Assembly: GCA_016192145.1 (NCBI GenBank) | Contig: JACPUT010000006.1 | Coordinates: 124,001 to 188,000, forward strand | Direction of reading: 5' to 3' | DNA: 64,000 nt | Source of the DNA: Acidobacteriota bacterium | GTDB taxonomy: Bacteria; Acidobacteriota; Holophagae; Holophagales; Holophagaceae | In this document: piece after piece, positions 49,395 through 58,043 of the stretch | Numbering within the stretch: the stretch's first letter is position 1 | Layout: the number at the start of each line of letters is the position of its first letter | Notes under the pieces: model-generated | The model's database searches: none | The model's input: the letters and a program-made list of their open reading frames with translations, nothing else | What the model was told of the DNA's origin: nothing | Program-made: the position numbers and the translations under genes

Positions 49395-49754
49395 ATGGAA
49401 CGTCCCGCAACCCTCCACGTCGACAAGCCCTGGGGCTCTTTCGATCAGTTCGTCCTGAACGAGCGGTGCACGGTCAAGATCCTCACCTGCGCGCCGGGCC
49501 GGAAGCTGAGCCTCCAGCGCCATCGGGACCGGGGGGAGCTATGGGTGGCCCTGGATCCAGGCGTCATCGTTGAGCGGGATGGCGAACTGCTCCGCCCCGC
49601 CGTGGGTGAACAGGTTTGGCTCCCCGCTGGGAGTACGCATCGGCTGAGCTGCGAGAGCGAGACGGCCCACCCGGTTCGGGTGCTGGAGGTTTCCCTGGGC
49701 ACCTTTGATGAGGCGGATATCGAGCGGCTGCAGGACGACTACGGCCGTGCGTAG
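49395..49754 (+). CDS. Cupin protein, phosphomannose-isomerase type II C-terminal domain
   Basis: A 119-residue single cupin. The motif order HVDKPWGSFDQF, PGRKLSLQRHRDRGELW and LPAGSTHRLSCESE matches the C-terminal isomerase domain of bifunctional ManC/AlgA proteins, with metal-binding histidines in QRHRDR and the later H. It probably isomerises fructose-6-phosphate to mannose-6-phosphate, or stabilises ManC. It lies directly after manC, so the usual fusion is split here. Its last 8 bp overlap the next gene. Confidence 0.85.
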   Translation: MERPATLHVDKPWGSFDQFVLNERCTVKILTCAPGRKLSLQRHRDRGELWVALDPGVIVERDGELLRPAVGEQVWLPAGSTHRLSCESETAHPVRVLEVSLGTFDEADIERLQDDYGRA

Positions 49755-50439
49755 GGGAACCTTCGTCGCCTGGGCCGCGGCGCTGGGCGTGACCTTGGCC
49801 GCGCAGGCCCCCACCGCCGCGGAGCTCCTCACCGCCGCCGATCGCCATCGCCACCCCTGGAGCGCCTTCCAGGTGGAGATCGGGCTCAAGGTATCCCGGG
49901 ACGAGCAACGGTGGCGGGTCCACACCCGGGAGAATGGGGATGCGCGGGTGGATGGCCTGTCCGATAAGGAGAAGGGCCGCAGCGTGCTCGTCCTGGGTGA
50001 CGACATGTGGCTGCTGCTGCCCAACACGAAACGCCCCGTGCGGGTGAGCCCCCAGCAGCGCCTGCTAGGGCCTGCGAGCGGCGGGGACATCGCCCGGACC
50101 CGGTTCCAGGAGGACTACTCGGCGGAGGTGGCGGGGGAGGAGGCGATGGACGGTGAACCCTGCCACCGCCTTGAACTCAAGGCGCGGCGGCCGGCGGTGG
50201 CCTTCCAGAAGGCGACCCTTTGGGTGGCCAAGGCGGGCCGCCGACCCGTGAAGGCGGAATTCCGGATGGCCTCCGGCAAGCTCGCCCGCACGGTCCGGTT
50301 CCGGGAGGGCGGAACCGTGCAGGGGCGCCCGGTTCTCCGGAGCATGGAAGTCGAAGCATCCGGGGGGAAGGTGGAGCTGCGCTTCGAGAAGTGGTCGCCG
50401 GAGCCGCCCGAACCGTCGATGTTCAAGCTGCCCGAGTAA
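49747..50439 (+). CDS. Outer-membrane lipoprotein-sorting (LolA-like) protein
   Basis: A 230-residue exported protein beginning at a GTG that overlaps the cupin stop. It has a signal peptide (AWAAALGVTLAAQA) and a half-barrel-like series of strands: LKVSRDEQRWRVHTRENG, GRSVLVLGDDMWLLLPNTKRPVRV, then GEPCHRLELKARR. The pattern fits the LolA/LppX fold described as outer membrane lipoprotein-sorting proteins. It may carry lipid-linked material to the outer membrane. The upstream GDP-mannose genes could be incidental. The family call is moderate. Confidence 0.7.
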   Translation: MRRGTFVAWAAALGVTLAAQAPTAAELLTAADRHRHPWSAFQVEIGLKVSRDEQRWRVHTRENGDARVDGLSDKEKGRSVLVLGDDMWLLLPNTKRPVRVSPQQRLLGPASGGDIARTRFQEDYSAEVAGEEAMDGEPCHRLELKARRPAVAFQKATLWVAKAGRRPVKAEFRMASGKLARTVRFREGGTVQGRPVLRSMEVEASGGKVELRFEKWSPEPPEPSMFKLPE

Positions 50440-50828
50440 GCGAAATTCTGGGGCTGGCGCGGCGGTACACCGCGGCCTACACTCGTAGGCGAGGTGCCCT
50501 TCGGGGCTTCCCGCCACCAAACGTCCCACCACCTGAAACCCGTGCCAAAGGCACGCCCGCTTGATCTTCCCACCATCCTAATCCCTCCAAAATCTCCCTC
50601 ACGAAACGCGCCCGCCTCGGCGCGTTTCACTTTTATCTGGGGAGTTCGGCCCGGCGGGCGCTGCGCGCCTCCGTCGATCGCGACGCTCTCGCGTCGCTCC
50701 CCGTCGCTCGGCCCTTGAGGGGCCGTGCTCCGGGAGACGGAGCCTCCCTCGGCGCGTTTCACTTCGGGGTGAAGTGAAACGATGAAATTGGGAAATCGGA
50801 ACCGGGATGGCTTGGGCTGATCGCTTGA
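50440..50828. other. 389-bp gap with hairpins, no gene
   Basis: No frame with credible coding features. It holds the terminator at 50603-50628, a second hairpin GTTTCACTTC/GAAGTGAAAC (50756-50780), and a direct repeat of CCTCGGCGCGTTTCACTT (50615-50632 and 50747-50764). It separates a plus-strand gene from convergent motB. Confidence 0.7.
50603..50636 (+). terminator. Rho-independent terminator after the LolA-like gene
   Basis: Arms GAAACGCGCC and GGCGCGTTTC (50603-50628) around a 6-nt loop, followed by ACTTTTAT. It lies 163 bp after the gene's stop. Confidence 0.75.
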
Positions 50829-51773
50829 TCAGTGGGGCTTGGGCTCGGCTTTCGGGGCTTCCGGTTTGGCCTCGCCGGTGAGTTCCTTGGCATCCATGGG
50901 TTTCACTTCCTTGGGGGCCTTGGCGAGGTTGCGTTTGGCTTCGGCGGCCTCGGTGGTGGCGCTGAGGACGACGATGCTGATGCGGCGGTTGGCGGGGTCC
51001 TTGGGGTCCTTGCCTTCCATGGGGATGGTGTCGGCGTAGCCGGTGACGCGGCGAACCTGGCCAAGCCGGAGGCCGCCCTTGACGGACTCCATGACGCGGC
51101 GGGCGGCGTTCGCGCGCTCGGCGCTGAGCTCCCAGTTGGTGTAGGTCTTCCCGGGATATTGCTGGCTGTCGGTGTGGCCGCCGAGCACCACGCGGTTGGG
51201 TAGCTTGCCCAGCTCCATGGCGATCTCTTTCAAGACGGAGAGGGTGTAGGGTTTCAGCACGCTGGAGCCGGAATCGAAGAGCACCTGGGCGGCCTTGTCG
51301 CTGATCTGGATGCGGAGGCCCTCATCGGTGAAGTCCATGGCGAGCTGATCTTCGAAGGCGGAAAGCAGCTGATCGTCATGGAAGGCCTTCTGGATGGCGT
51401 CGGCGGTCTGCTGCATCGTCTTCTGTTCGGCGTCGGCCGCCGCTTCGATCGCCGCGGAATCAGGGCCACCCCCGTCACCGTCCGGGCCGGGGGCCATGCC
51501 GCGGCCGCCGGGAAGGATGCCCTTCCCGTGCTGATCGAGGATTTCCTTGCCCCGCTCCGTGGCGAAGAAGTTGGTGTCCTTGAAGAATCCCGCGACACCG
51601 GCCTTGGTGTTGGCGTTGGCGCTGGCGAGGAGCCACATCAGGAGGAAGAAGGCCATCATCGCCGTCACGAAGTCGGCGTAGGCGACCTTCCAGGCGCCGC
51701 CGTGGGCCGCCGCATGGCCGCCCTTCTTCTTCTTGACGATGATTTTGACTTCAGGGGTCTGCTGCTCGCTCAT
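50829..51773 (-). CDS. motB: Flagellar motor stator protein MotB
   Basis: A 314-residue stator subunit. The single membrane helix is VAYADFVTAMMAFFLLMWLLA with the proton-binding aspartate at D34. Next comes a plug/linker rich in Gly and Pro. The OmpA-like peptidoglycan-binding domain follows (VVLGGHTDSQQYPGKTYTNWELSAERANAARRVM). The C-terminal tail is Glu/Lys/Pro-rich and longer than usual. With MotA it forms the ion channel that drives flagellar rotation. The start is 16 bp after motA. Confidence 0.94.
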   Translation of the reverse strand: MSEQQTPEVKIIVKKKKGGHAAAHGGAWKVAYADFVTAMMAFFLLMWLLASANANTKAGVAGFFKDTNFFATERGKEILDQHGKGILPGGRGMAPGPDGDGGGPDSAAIEAAADAEQKTMQQTADAIQKAFHDDQLLSAFEDQLAMDFTDEGLRIQISDKAAQVLFDSGSSVLKPYTLSVLKEIAMELGKLPNRVVLGGHTDSQQYPGKTYTNWELSAERANAARRVMESVKGGLRLGQVRRVTGYADTIPMEGKDPKDPANRRISIVVLSATTEAAEAKRNLAKAPKEVKPMDAKELTGEAKPEAPKAEPKPH

Positions 51774-51788
51774 CCCGGCTCCGCAGCG

Positions 51789-52655
51789 CTACCGCGGCTT
51801 GATCTGGCGGACCACTTCTTCCAATTCGCCGGAACCCGGCCGATCGGCGTGGGGGATGTTGCGGCGGGCGAACTCCACGGCCGTCACGGGGGCCGCGCCG
51901 TTGCCGAAAGCCGTGAGGCCGGCGCGGAGCATGTTGTAGTACCAGGCTTCGTTGTGGAGCACCTGCTCGATGTTCTTGGCCAGGGGCTTCACGATGCCGT
52001 AGGCGAGCAGGATGCCGAGGAAGGTGCCCACGAGGGCGGCGCCCACCTTGCCGCCGATGACGTTGGGGGGTTGATCCAGGAAGCCCATGGTCACCACCAC
52101 GCCCATCACGGCCGCCACGATGCCGAAGGCGGGGAAGCCGTCGCCCATCTCGGCCAAGGCCGCGCCGGGAACGGCCGCCCCCGCGTGGTGGACGTCCAGA
52201 TCCGCTTCCATGGCTTGGTCGATCTCGTCCATCTTGGCGCTGCCGTTGATGAGCAGCCGCATGGAGTCGCAGTAGAAATCCATGGCGTGGTGGTTGTGGG
52301 TGAAGGTGGGGTACTTCTTGAAGATGGCGCTGTTGTGGGGGTCGTTCACATCCTGCTCGAGGGCGAGCAGGCCTCCCTTTTTGATGTTCACGTAGACTTC
52401 GTACTGCATCATCAAGGCCTCCATGTAGACGGCCTTGTTGTAGGGGCTGCCCTTGAGGGGAAGCATGATGCTGCCCGCCACGGACTTGATGACGGGCATG
52501 GGATTCGTGACGAGGAAGGAGCCCAACGCGGCGCCGAAGATGATGGTGCCTTCCGCGGGGAGGGGGTGGAGGAGCACACCGATCTGCCCGCCCTCCATGG
52601 AGTAACCCGCCAACACGGCACCGAGGACGACGATGAGGCCGATGATGACGAACAT
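51789..52655 (-). CDS. motA: Flagellar motor stator protein MotA
   Basis: A 288-residue stator subunit with four membrane helices. Helix 1 is [19 protein letters not shown]. Helices 3 and 4 contain the conserved prolines in [18 protein letters not shown] and the [19 protein letters not shown] segment. The cytoplasmic loop carries charged residues that contact FliG. A sigma-28-like promoter precedes it, consistent with late flagellar expression. motB follows directly. Confidence 0.95.
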   Translation of the reverse strand: MFVIIGLIVVLGAVLAGYSMEGGQIGVLLHPLPAEGTIIFGAALGSFLVTNPMPVIKSVAGSIMLPLKGSPYNKAVYMEALMMQYEVYVNIKKGGLLALEQDVNDPHNSAIFKKYPTFTHNHHAMDFYCDSMRLLINGSAKMDEIDQAMEADLDVHHAGAAVPGAALAEMGDGFPAFGIVAAVMGVVVTMGFLDQPPNVIGGKVGAALVGTFLGILLAYGIVKPLAKNIEQVLHNEAWYYNMLRAGLTAFGNGAAPVTAVEFARRNIPHADRPGSGELEEVVRQIKPR

Positions 52656-52674
52656 GGTGCAGCTCCTGCCTGTT

Positions 52675-52701
52675 TGATCGGGATCTCCGGTGGGGTCTTG
52701 A
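52675..52701 (-). promoter_or_regulatory. Sigma-28-like promoter of motAB
   Basis: On the minus strand, TCAAGACC (52694-52701), an 11-bp spacer and CCCGATCA (52675-52682) resemble the flagellar sigma-28 pattern. It lies 20 bp before the motA ATG. Confidence 0.55.
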
Positions 52702-52756
52702 ATCTGGTGACCGCGAATTCCATGCCGAATGGCACAATGGACGGTTGGAGGTCGCC

Positions 52757-53977
52757 ATGTCCCAGCACGAACCCCTGGAAGATCCCTCGGAATTCCTGAG
52801 TGGCCAGCGCATCGCCCCGGGCGGCGTCCGGGCGGGCATCTCTGCGGCGGACCTCGTGGACGAGGCCTTTTTGGCCTACAACGGCGGTCGTTTGGGCGAG
52901 GCCGCCCGGCTCCTGGTCCACAAGATCTTGAAGCCTGAAGTCACCCTGGGCGTGACGCTCACCGGCGCCCTCACCCCCGCGGGCCTGGGGGGCAGCTGCA
53001 TCATCCCCCTCATCCTGCACGGCTACATCGACTGGATGATCAGCACCGGCGCGAACCTCTACCACGACACCCACTTCGCCCTGGACTTGGCCCTCCACCG
53101 GGGTAACCCCTTCACCAGCGACACGATCCTCCGGGATGCGGGTGTGGTGCGCATCTACGACATCCTCTTCGACTACACGGTGCTGTTGGATACGGATGCC
53201 TTCTATCGGGAACTCATCAAGGCGCCGGCCTTCCAGAAGGCCATGAGCACCGCCGAGTTCCACACGCTCGTGGGCAAGGCCCTGCACGAGCGGGAGCAGG
53301 CCCTGGGGCTCGGCACCGTGTCCATCCTCTCCGCCGCCTACCAGGCTGGCGTGCCCATCTACACCTCCAGCCCCGGCGACAGCAGCATCGGCATGAACGT
53401 GGCCGCGCTGGCCCTCGAGGGCAACCAGCTCATGTACGACGTGAACGCCGACGTGAATGAGACGGCCTCCATCGTCCTCGACGCCAAGCTCACCGGCGGC
53501 AAGAGCGCCGTGTGGATCCTCGGCGGCGGCTCCCCCAAGAACTTCATCCTGCAGACGGAGCCCCAGATCCAGGAGGTGCTCGGCATCGACGAGCGCGGCC
53601 ACGACTACTTCCTGCAGATCACGGACGCCCGCCCCGACACGGGTGGCCTCTCCGGCGCCACGCCCGGCGAGGCGGTGAGCTGGGGCAAGATCGATCCCGA
53701 CAACCTGCCCGACGCCGTCGTTTGCTACACGGACAGCACCATCGCGTTGCCCATCCTCACGGCCTACATCCTTACCCGGGCCGACAAGCGCCCCCTCAAG
53801 CGCCTGGCCGATCGCCGCGTGGCCCTCATGGATCGCCTCAAGTCCGAATACGCCTCCCGCGGCCGCCTCAGCGGCGCGCCCACCACCAGCCGGGATGTGG
53901 CCAAGCGAGGCATCACCGTGGGGATGCCCGAGCGTGACAAGGGCGATGCCTGGCCCTGCGGCACGCCCAAGAAGTAA
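52757..53977 (+). CDS. Deoxyhypusine synthase family protein
   Basis: A 406-residue member of the deoxyhypusine synthase fold. Family stretches are [18 protein letters not shown], the NAD-binding [12 protein letters not shown] and [16 protein letters not shown], and EAVSWGKI, in which K311 aligns with the catalytic lysine of the eukaryotic enzyme. Eukaryotes use it to modify eIF5A with spermidine. Bacteria lack eIF5A, and bacterial homologues act on polyamines (for example homospermidine) or remain uncharacterised. It is divergent from motA and directly abuts the convergent methyltransferase. Confidence 0.85.
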   Translation: MSQHEPLEDPSEFLSGQRIAPGGVRAGISAADLVDEAFLAYNGGRLGEAARLLVHKILKPEVTLGVTLTGALTPAGLGGSCIIPLILHGYIDWMISTGANLYHDTHFALDLALHRGNPFTSDTILRDAGVVRIYDILFDYTVLLDTDAFYRELIKAPAFQKAMSTAEFHTLVGKALHEREQALGLGTVSILSAAYQAGVPIYTSSPGDSSIGMNVAALALEGNQLMYDVNADVNETASIVLDAKLTGGKSAVWILGGGSPKNFILQTEPQIQEVLGIDERGHDYFLQITDARPDTGGLSGATPGEAVSWGKIDPDNLPDAVVCYTDSTIALPILTAYILTRADKRPLKRLADRRVALMDRLKSEYASRGRLSGAPTTSRDVAKRGITVGMPERDKGDAWPCGTPKK

Positions 53978-54736
53978 TCAGCCCTTCGATCTGATCACCC
54001 ATCCCCGGAGGCAGGCGCCCTCGCGTCCGGGGAGGGGATGGGTCCAATCCTCCGGATGACCGGGCACCGCGAAGGTGTGGCTGAGGAAAAGGGACCCCGG
54101 CTCCATTTCCGCCCTTACCTTCTCCCACAGGCGGGCCATGGGGGCGGGGCTGAGGAAGGCGTGCACGACGTCGAAGCCGGCGAGGTGCATGGACCAGAGG
54201 CTTCCGAGGCGCACCTTCACTCGGGGGTGGGGCAGGCAGCGCAGCCAGGCGGCCAGGCAGGTGAGGGGCGAGGCCTCGATTCCCACCAGCTCCAGCTCGG
54301 GCCGGGTGCGGGCGAGGTGGGCCAGGGGGCCGCCGAGGCCACAGCCCAGGTCCACGAAGCGCCGCGCCTCCAGGGGGATGCGGGCCTCCAGGGCGCGCCA
54401 GGCCTCCCGGTTGGAGTGGTAGAGCGGCACTTGGATGAGGAGGCCGCCCCCGAAGACCAGCACCAGGATGAGGAAGCCGCCCAGGTAGATCCCACCCGGG
54501 AGCTGCAGCAGGGAGGCCCCCTGCAGCATCCAGGGGAGGAGCAGGTTGAGCGGCATCCACCAGGAGGCCAGCCCGAGCCTTCGGCCCAGCGCCGCGGCCA
54601 GCACCGAGTCCACGGCCAACCAGGCGAGCGGCGCCAAGGCGATGGGGCTCAGGCGCACGAGCAGAAGCGTCGCCAGGAACGCGCCGCCCTGGGCGAGCAG
54701 CGCCCTTGACGCGGGAGGCCAGGTCGTGGGGGACAT
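53978..54736 (-). CDS. Membrane-anchored class I methyltransferase
   Basis: A 252-residue protein. The first about 105 residues contain three to four hydrophobic helices (GGAFLATLLLVRLSPIALAPLAWLAVD, YLGGFLILVLVFGGGLLI). The C-terminal half is a SAM-binding Rossmann fold with motif I RFVDLGCGLGGPLAHLA, the acidic ELVGIEASPL, and FDVVHAFLSPAPM. The substrate is unknown; lipid or quinone methylation is possible given the membrane anchor. Its stop abuts the convergent synthase stop. Its start overlaps the start of a divergent small gene. Confidence 0.8.
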   Translation of the reverse strand: MSPTTWPPASRALLAQGGAFLATLLLVRLSPIALAPLAWLAVDSVLAAALGRRLGLASWWMPLNLLLPWMLQGASLLQLPGGIYLGGFLILVLVFGGGLLIQVPLYHSNREAWRALEARIPLEARRFVDLGCGLGGPLAHLARTRPELELVGIEASPLTCLAAWLRCLPHPRVKVRLGSLWSMHLAGFDVVHAFLSPAPMARLWEKVRAEMEPGSLFLSHTFAVPGHPEDWTHPLPGREGACLRGWVIRSKG

Positions 54737-54989
54737 GAGCGATTATGCTAGCCGGATGGATGAGATCCTCGGCCAGGTCCTGGATTTGCTTCCCCTGCTC
54801 CGGGAGGCGGGGCGGGAGGCCGAAGCCCGGGCTCTCCTGAAGGCCCTCACGGAGGGTTGCAACCCAAGGGAAATCCTCTGCTCCCTTCAGGTCGCCCTGG
54901 CGGAGCTGCCCGAGGGACTGGATGGGGGGTTGGAGCGGCGCGTGTCGGAGCTGCTGGGGGCCGTGGGCCGCCTCGTTCAGGAACTCTGA
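54735..54989 (+). CDS. Small helical hypothetical protein (84 residues)
   Basis: An acidic, Leu-rich, all-helical protein. The ATG at 54735 overlaps the divergent methyltransferase ATG; an internal ATG at 54756 (78 residues) would avoid that overlap. The sequence alternates Leu/Glu/Arg (LPLLREAGREAEARALLKAL), like a TPR-like or coiled-coil pair of helices. No family is recognised. Its 3' end overlaps the convergent HPt gene by 13 bp. Confidence 0.55.
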   Translation: MSDYASRMDEILGQVLDLLPLLREAGREAEARALLKALTEGCNPREILCSLQVALAELPEGLDGGLERRVSELLGAVGRLVQEL

Positions 54990-55330
54990 AGCTCGCGAAG
55001 CGCTTCCATCACCCGGCCGATCTCGCGCGTCACGTCGTCCAGGCAGGATGCCACCCAGGGGCCGTCGGCAACCAGGGCGGCCGATTCGAGGGTCTTGGCC
55101 TGCTCGGATAGCACCTTGGCCCCGAAGCTCCCGCTGGTTCCCTTCAAGGTATGGGCGGTCCGGCGGAGGGCCTCCCAGTCCGCCTGGGCCGCGCACTCGT
55201 GGAGTTTCTGCGCGTGGGTGGGCAGGGCTTCCATGGCCAACCGGATCACGTGATCCACCAAGGGGCGACCATCCGGCCCCGGCACGAGGCGGAGGGCCTG
55301 GAGGGTTCCGGTGTCGAGGGGCGCATCCAT
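54977..55330 (-). CDS. HPt-domain phosphotransfer protein
   Basis: A 117-residue four-helix HPt protein. The phospho-accepting histidine is H60 in RTAHTLKGTSGSFGA, the standard Hpt motif. The ATG at 55330 gives MDAPLDTGTLQAL; longer starts run into the next gene. HPt proteins shuttle phosphate between hybrid kinases and response regulators. Two hybrid kinases in this window have C-terminal receivers but no HPt, so this could be their partner, though no link is shown. Confidence 0.88.
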   Translation of the reverse strand: MDAPLDTGTLQALRLVPGPDGRPLVDHVIRLAMEALPTHAQKLHECAAQADWEALRRTAHTLKGTSGSFGAKVLSEQAKTLESAALVADGPWVASCLDDVTREIGRVMEALRELQSS

Positions 55331-55365
55331 GGGCACCTCATCGGTGCCTCCGGTCCAGGCCTGAG

Positions 55366-56586
55366 TCAGAGCCGGAAGGCCTGGGCCCGGCCATAGGTGA
55401 GGCTCCGCCAGAGCCACTCGGCGGGCCCCATGCGGAAAGTGGAAAGCCAGGCCTGGCAGAGGGGGATCATCGCCAGCCAGAGGATCAGGGCCATCAGCAG
55501 GGCGGGCCCCAGGCCCACCTTACCGAAGAGGCCGAGACCGTAGGCGTTGAAGATCAAGGTGAATACCACCGAGTGCGCGAGGTAGCAGCTGAGGGCCATG
55601 CGCCCGGGCCAGGCCAGGGCCCGCAGCCAGGCGCCGCCGGGGCGGCGGTGGGCCAAGGCCAGGAAGGCGGCGTACCCCAGGCAGAGCAGCGCGGAACCCG
55701 GGATGAATGCCCCCATGCCCACCACGGCCCAGGGGTTGGCGGGACCACCTGGGCCCCGGGTCACCAGGAACACGTAGGCGAGGTTCAAGGGGAGCCCCAG
55801 GCCCAAACCCCACCGGGCCACCCGCCTCACCACCCGGTCGCGTTCCGGGGATTCCCGCAGGAGCCCGAGTCGTGCGGTCAGGAGCCCCAGCAGGAAGAGG
55901 GCGAGGATCTGAGGGGAAACGGCGAGGGTGAGCCCGTAGTTACCCATGAGATCCCGCAGGCGCTGCCGGAGGATCGCCGGGAAGGGGCCTTGTCCATAGA
56001 TCTGGAGGGAGGTCCGGATGCTGGCTTCGAGGTGGCCGAGTTGCTCCGCGGCGGCCTTGGCCGCCTCTTGGGGGTGGAACTTCGCCCAAAGGAGCATGAG
56101 CATCCCGACGCCCACCATGAGCACCGTGAGGCCGCCCAGCAGCGCCATGATCCAGATGCGGATCACCCGGTCGCTGCGGGATCCGAAGCCCAGCAGGATG
56201 AAGCCGATCACGGCATACATGAACAGGATGTCCCCCGGCCAGATGAGGGCCCCGTGGGCCAGGCCCAGGCCGGCGAGCACCAGAAACCGCCTGCGGATGC
56301 GGCGGGGGGCCTGCTCGCCGCGAACCCTGAAGCGTTCCATCTGCACGGCGAATCCGAGGCCGAAGAGGAACGAGAAGAGGCCGTAGAACTTCCCCTGGGC
56401 GAGCCAGAGCAGGGCGCTGAGGGTCCACGGCGAGGGATGTTGCCCCAAGGGCCGCAGGAAGTGGCTTTCCATCGGTTGCGCGAAGAACAGCATGTTCACG
56501 GCGAACACCCCCAGCAGGGCGAAGCCGCGCAGCACGTCCAGGACCTCGATCCGCTCATGGGGCGCGGTGGGTTGCAGGGGCTCCAA
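55366..56586 (-). CDS. DUF418 (YeiB-like) membrane protein
   Basis: A 406-residue protein with about ten membrane helices. The N-terminus ERIEVLDVLRGFALLGVFAVNM is the hallmark of the YeiB/DUF418 group, related to acyltransferase_3. The C-terminal DUF418 region includes PGRMALSCYLAHSVVFTLIF. The function is uncertain; the fold suggests transfer of an acyl or similar group across or within the membrane. It is adjacent to the HPt gene and divergent from gluQ. Confidence 0.88.
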   Translation of the reverse strand: MEPLQPTAPHERIEVLDVLRGFALLGVFAVNMLFFAQPMESHFLRPLGQHPSPWTLSALLWLAQGKFYGLFSFLFGLGFAVQMERFRVRGEQAPRRIRRRFLVLAGLGLAHGALIWPGDILFMYAVIGFILLGFGSRSDRVIRIWIMALLGGLTVLMVGVGMLMLLWAKFHPQEAAKAAAEQLGHLEASIRTSLQIYGQGPFPAILRQRLRDLMGNYGLTLAVSPQILALFLLGLLTARLGLLRESPERDRVVRRVARWGLGLGLPLNLAYVFLVTRGPGGPANPWAVVGMGAFIPGSALLCLGYAAFLALAHRRPGGAWLRALAWPGRMALSCYLAHSVVFTLIFNAYGLGLFGKVGLGPALLMALILWLAMIPLCQAWLSTFRMGPAEWLWRSLTYGRAQAFRL

Positions 56587-56628
56587 GGACGCTCCGGAAG
56601 GGGTGGGGGGATGGGCTATGCTACCGGG

Positions 56629-57576
56629 ATGGAGGCGCCCATCACGCAGCGGGATTCAGGCGAAGGGGCCATCCACCCACCCGTCGGCCGATTCGCACCC
56701 TCCCCCACGGGAGTGCTGCACCTGGGGAATCTGAGGACGGCCCTGGCTTCCTGGCTTTCGGCGAAGGCGGCGGGCGGATCCTGGATGGTGCGCGTGGAGG
56801 ATGTGGATGGTCCCCGCTGCCACTCCGCCCATGAGCAGCGGCAGCTGCGGGACCTGGAGCAGCTCGGCTTGGGCTGGGACGGGCCGGTGCTGCGGCAGTC
56901 CCAGCGGTCGGAGGTGTACCGGGAGGCCCTGGCGCGGCTCCACGCTTCGGATCTCCTTTACCCCTGCCACTGCACCCGCAAGGATCTGCAGGTCCTGGCC
57001 CGCGCGCCGCACCTGGAGGATGGACTCCGCGCCTACCCCGGCCGGTGCCGGTCCCGGGCTTGGGAGGGCTTCGAGGCCGCCCTCCGGTTCCGGCTTTCCG
57101 AGGGGGCCGTGGGGTGGGTGGACCACCGGCTGGGGCCCCAGTTGGATGATCCCAACGCCCTCACGGGGGACCCCCTGCTGTTCCGCCGGGATGGCTGCTT
57201 CGCCTACCACCTGGCCGTGGTGGTGGACGATGGCGCCCAGGGCGTCACGGAGGTGGTGCGCGGGGCGGATCTGAGGTCCGTCACCGCCACCCAGATCCGG
57301 CTTCAAGAGGCCCTTGGCCTGGCCCGCCCGATCTATGCCCATCTCGGGATGGTCCTGGCCCCGGATGGCGCCCGCCTGGGTAAGCGGGCCGGGGCCTTGG
57401 GGCTCGCGGAGCTGGAAGCCCGGGGCCTGGCTCCGGCGGAGATCCTCGGGTGGTTGGGCCACTCCCTGGGTTGCCTGGAACAGCAGGGGCCCTGCTCGGC
57501 CGCGGACCTGATCCCCCGCTTCCGCTGGGACCGGGTTCCGTCCGGAGATTGCCGGGTGCCCGCCGAGTGGATGTGA
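56629..57576 (+). CDS. gluQ: Glutamyl-queuosine tRNA(Asp) synthetase
   Basis: A 315-residue truncated glutamyl-tRNA synthetase paralogue. It has GRFAPSPTGVLHLGNLRTALASW (the HIGH region) and the KMSKS-equivalent LGKRAGALGL. It lacks the anticodon-binding half, as in GluQRS, which glutamylates queuosine at position 34 of tRNA-Asp. Zinc ligands appear as CHC and a later C (PGRC). The start is the ATG at 56629, since the frame further upstream is antisense to the DUF418 gene. Confidence 0.92.
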   Translation: MEAPITQRDSGEGAIHPPVGRFAPSPTGVLHLGNLRTALASWLSAKAAGGSWMVRVEDVDGPRCHSAHEQRQLRDLEQLGLGWDGPVLRQSQRSEVYREALARLHASDLLYPCHCTRKDLQVLARAPHLEDGLRAYPGRCRSRAWEGFEAALRFRLSEGAVGWVDHRLGPQLDDPNALTGDPLLFRRDGCFAYHLAVVVDDGAQGVTEVVRGADLRSVTATQIRLQEALGLARPIYAHLGMVLAPDGARLGKRAGALGLAELEARGLAPAEILGWLGHSLGCLEQQGPCSAADLIPRFRWDRVPSGDCRVPAEWM

Positions 57577-57591
57577 ATCCATAAACGGGAA

Positions 57592-57613
57592 AGGACCCGG
57601 TCGCCCGGGTCCT
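57592..57613 (-). terminator. rpsT terminator
   Basis: Arms AGGACCCG and CGGGTCCT. On the minus strand it is followed by TTCCCGTTT. It lies between the convergent gluQ and rpsT ends. Confidence 0.7.
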
Positions 57614-57634
57614 CATCCCACAGCCTTTCGGCTG

Positions 57635-57898
57635 TTAGGCCATCGCGTTCACTTTCAGGGTGAAGCGGCTCTTGTGGCGGTTGGCGGCGTTCTTGTGCAG
57701 CACGCCCTTGCGCTCGGCGACATCCACCACGCCCATGACGACGGGCAGGGCGGCGACGGCCTTCGTCTTGTCCCCGCTGGCCACGGCGGCCAGGAAGCTC
57801 TTGACGGCGCTTTTCATGCTGGAACGGCTCGCACGGTTGCGGAGGCGGGCCTCAGCATCGCGACGGGCCTTCTTGGCGGCAGACTTGTGATTGGCCAT
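57635..57898 (-). CDS. rpsT: 30S ribosomal protein S20
   Basis: An 87-residue basic protein: ANHKSAAKKARRDAEARLRN at the start, then KSAVKSFLAAVASGD and VLHKNAANRHKSRFTLKVN at the end, which is the S20 signature. AGGAG lies upstream of the ATG. It binds 16S rRNA early in small-subunit assembly. It is transcribed alone, with its own terminator. Confidence 0.97.
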   Translation of the reverse strand: MANHKSAAKKARRDAEARLRNRASRSSMKSAVKSFLAAVASGDKTKAVAALPVVMGVVDVAERKGVLHKNAANRHKSRFTLKVNAMA

Positions 57899-58043
57899 TG
57901 CTTGACTCCTGCTCCCGTTCGTACGGAAGCGTGAAGGGTTATCCTATCAAACCCACCGCCCGGGTCAAGGGGAAAAAGCAGGCTCCAGCACTGTTCCGGG
58001 CCTTCCATCCTCGCCCCCACCCAGGCAGACTGGTCGGAGGCGA

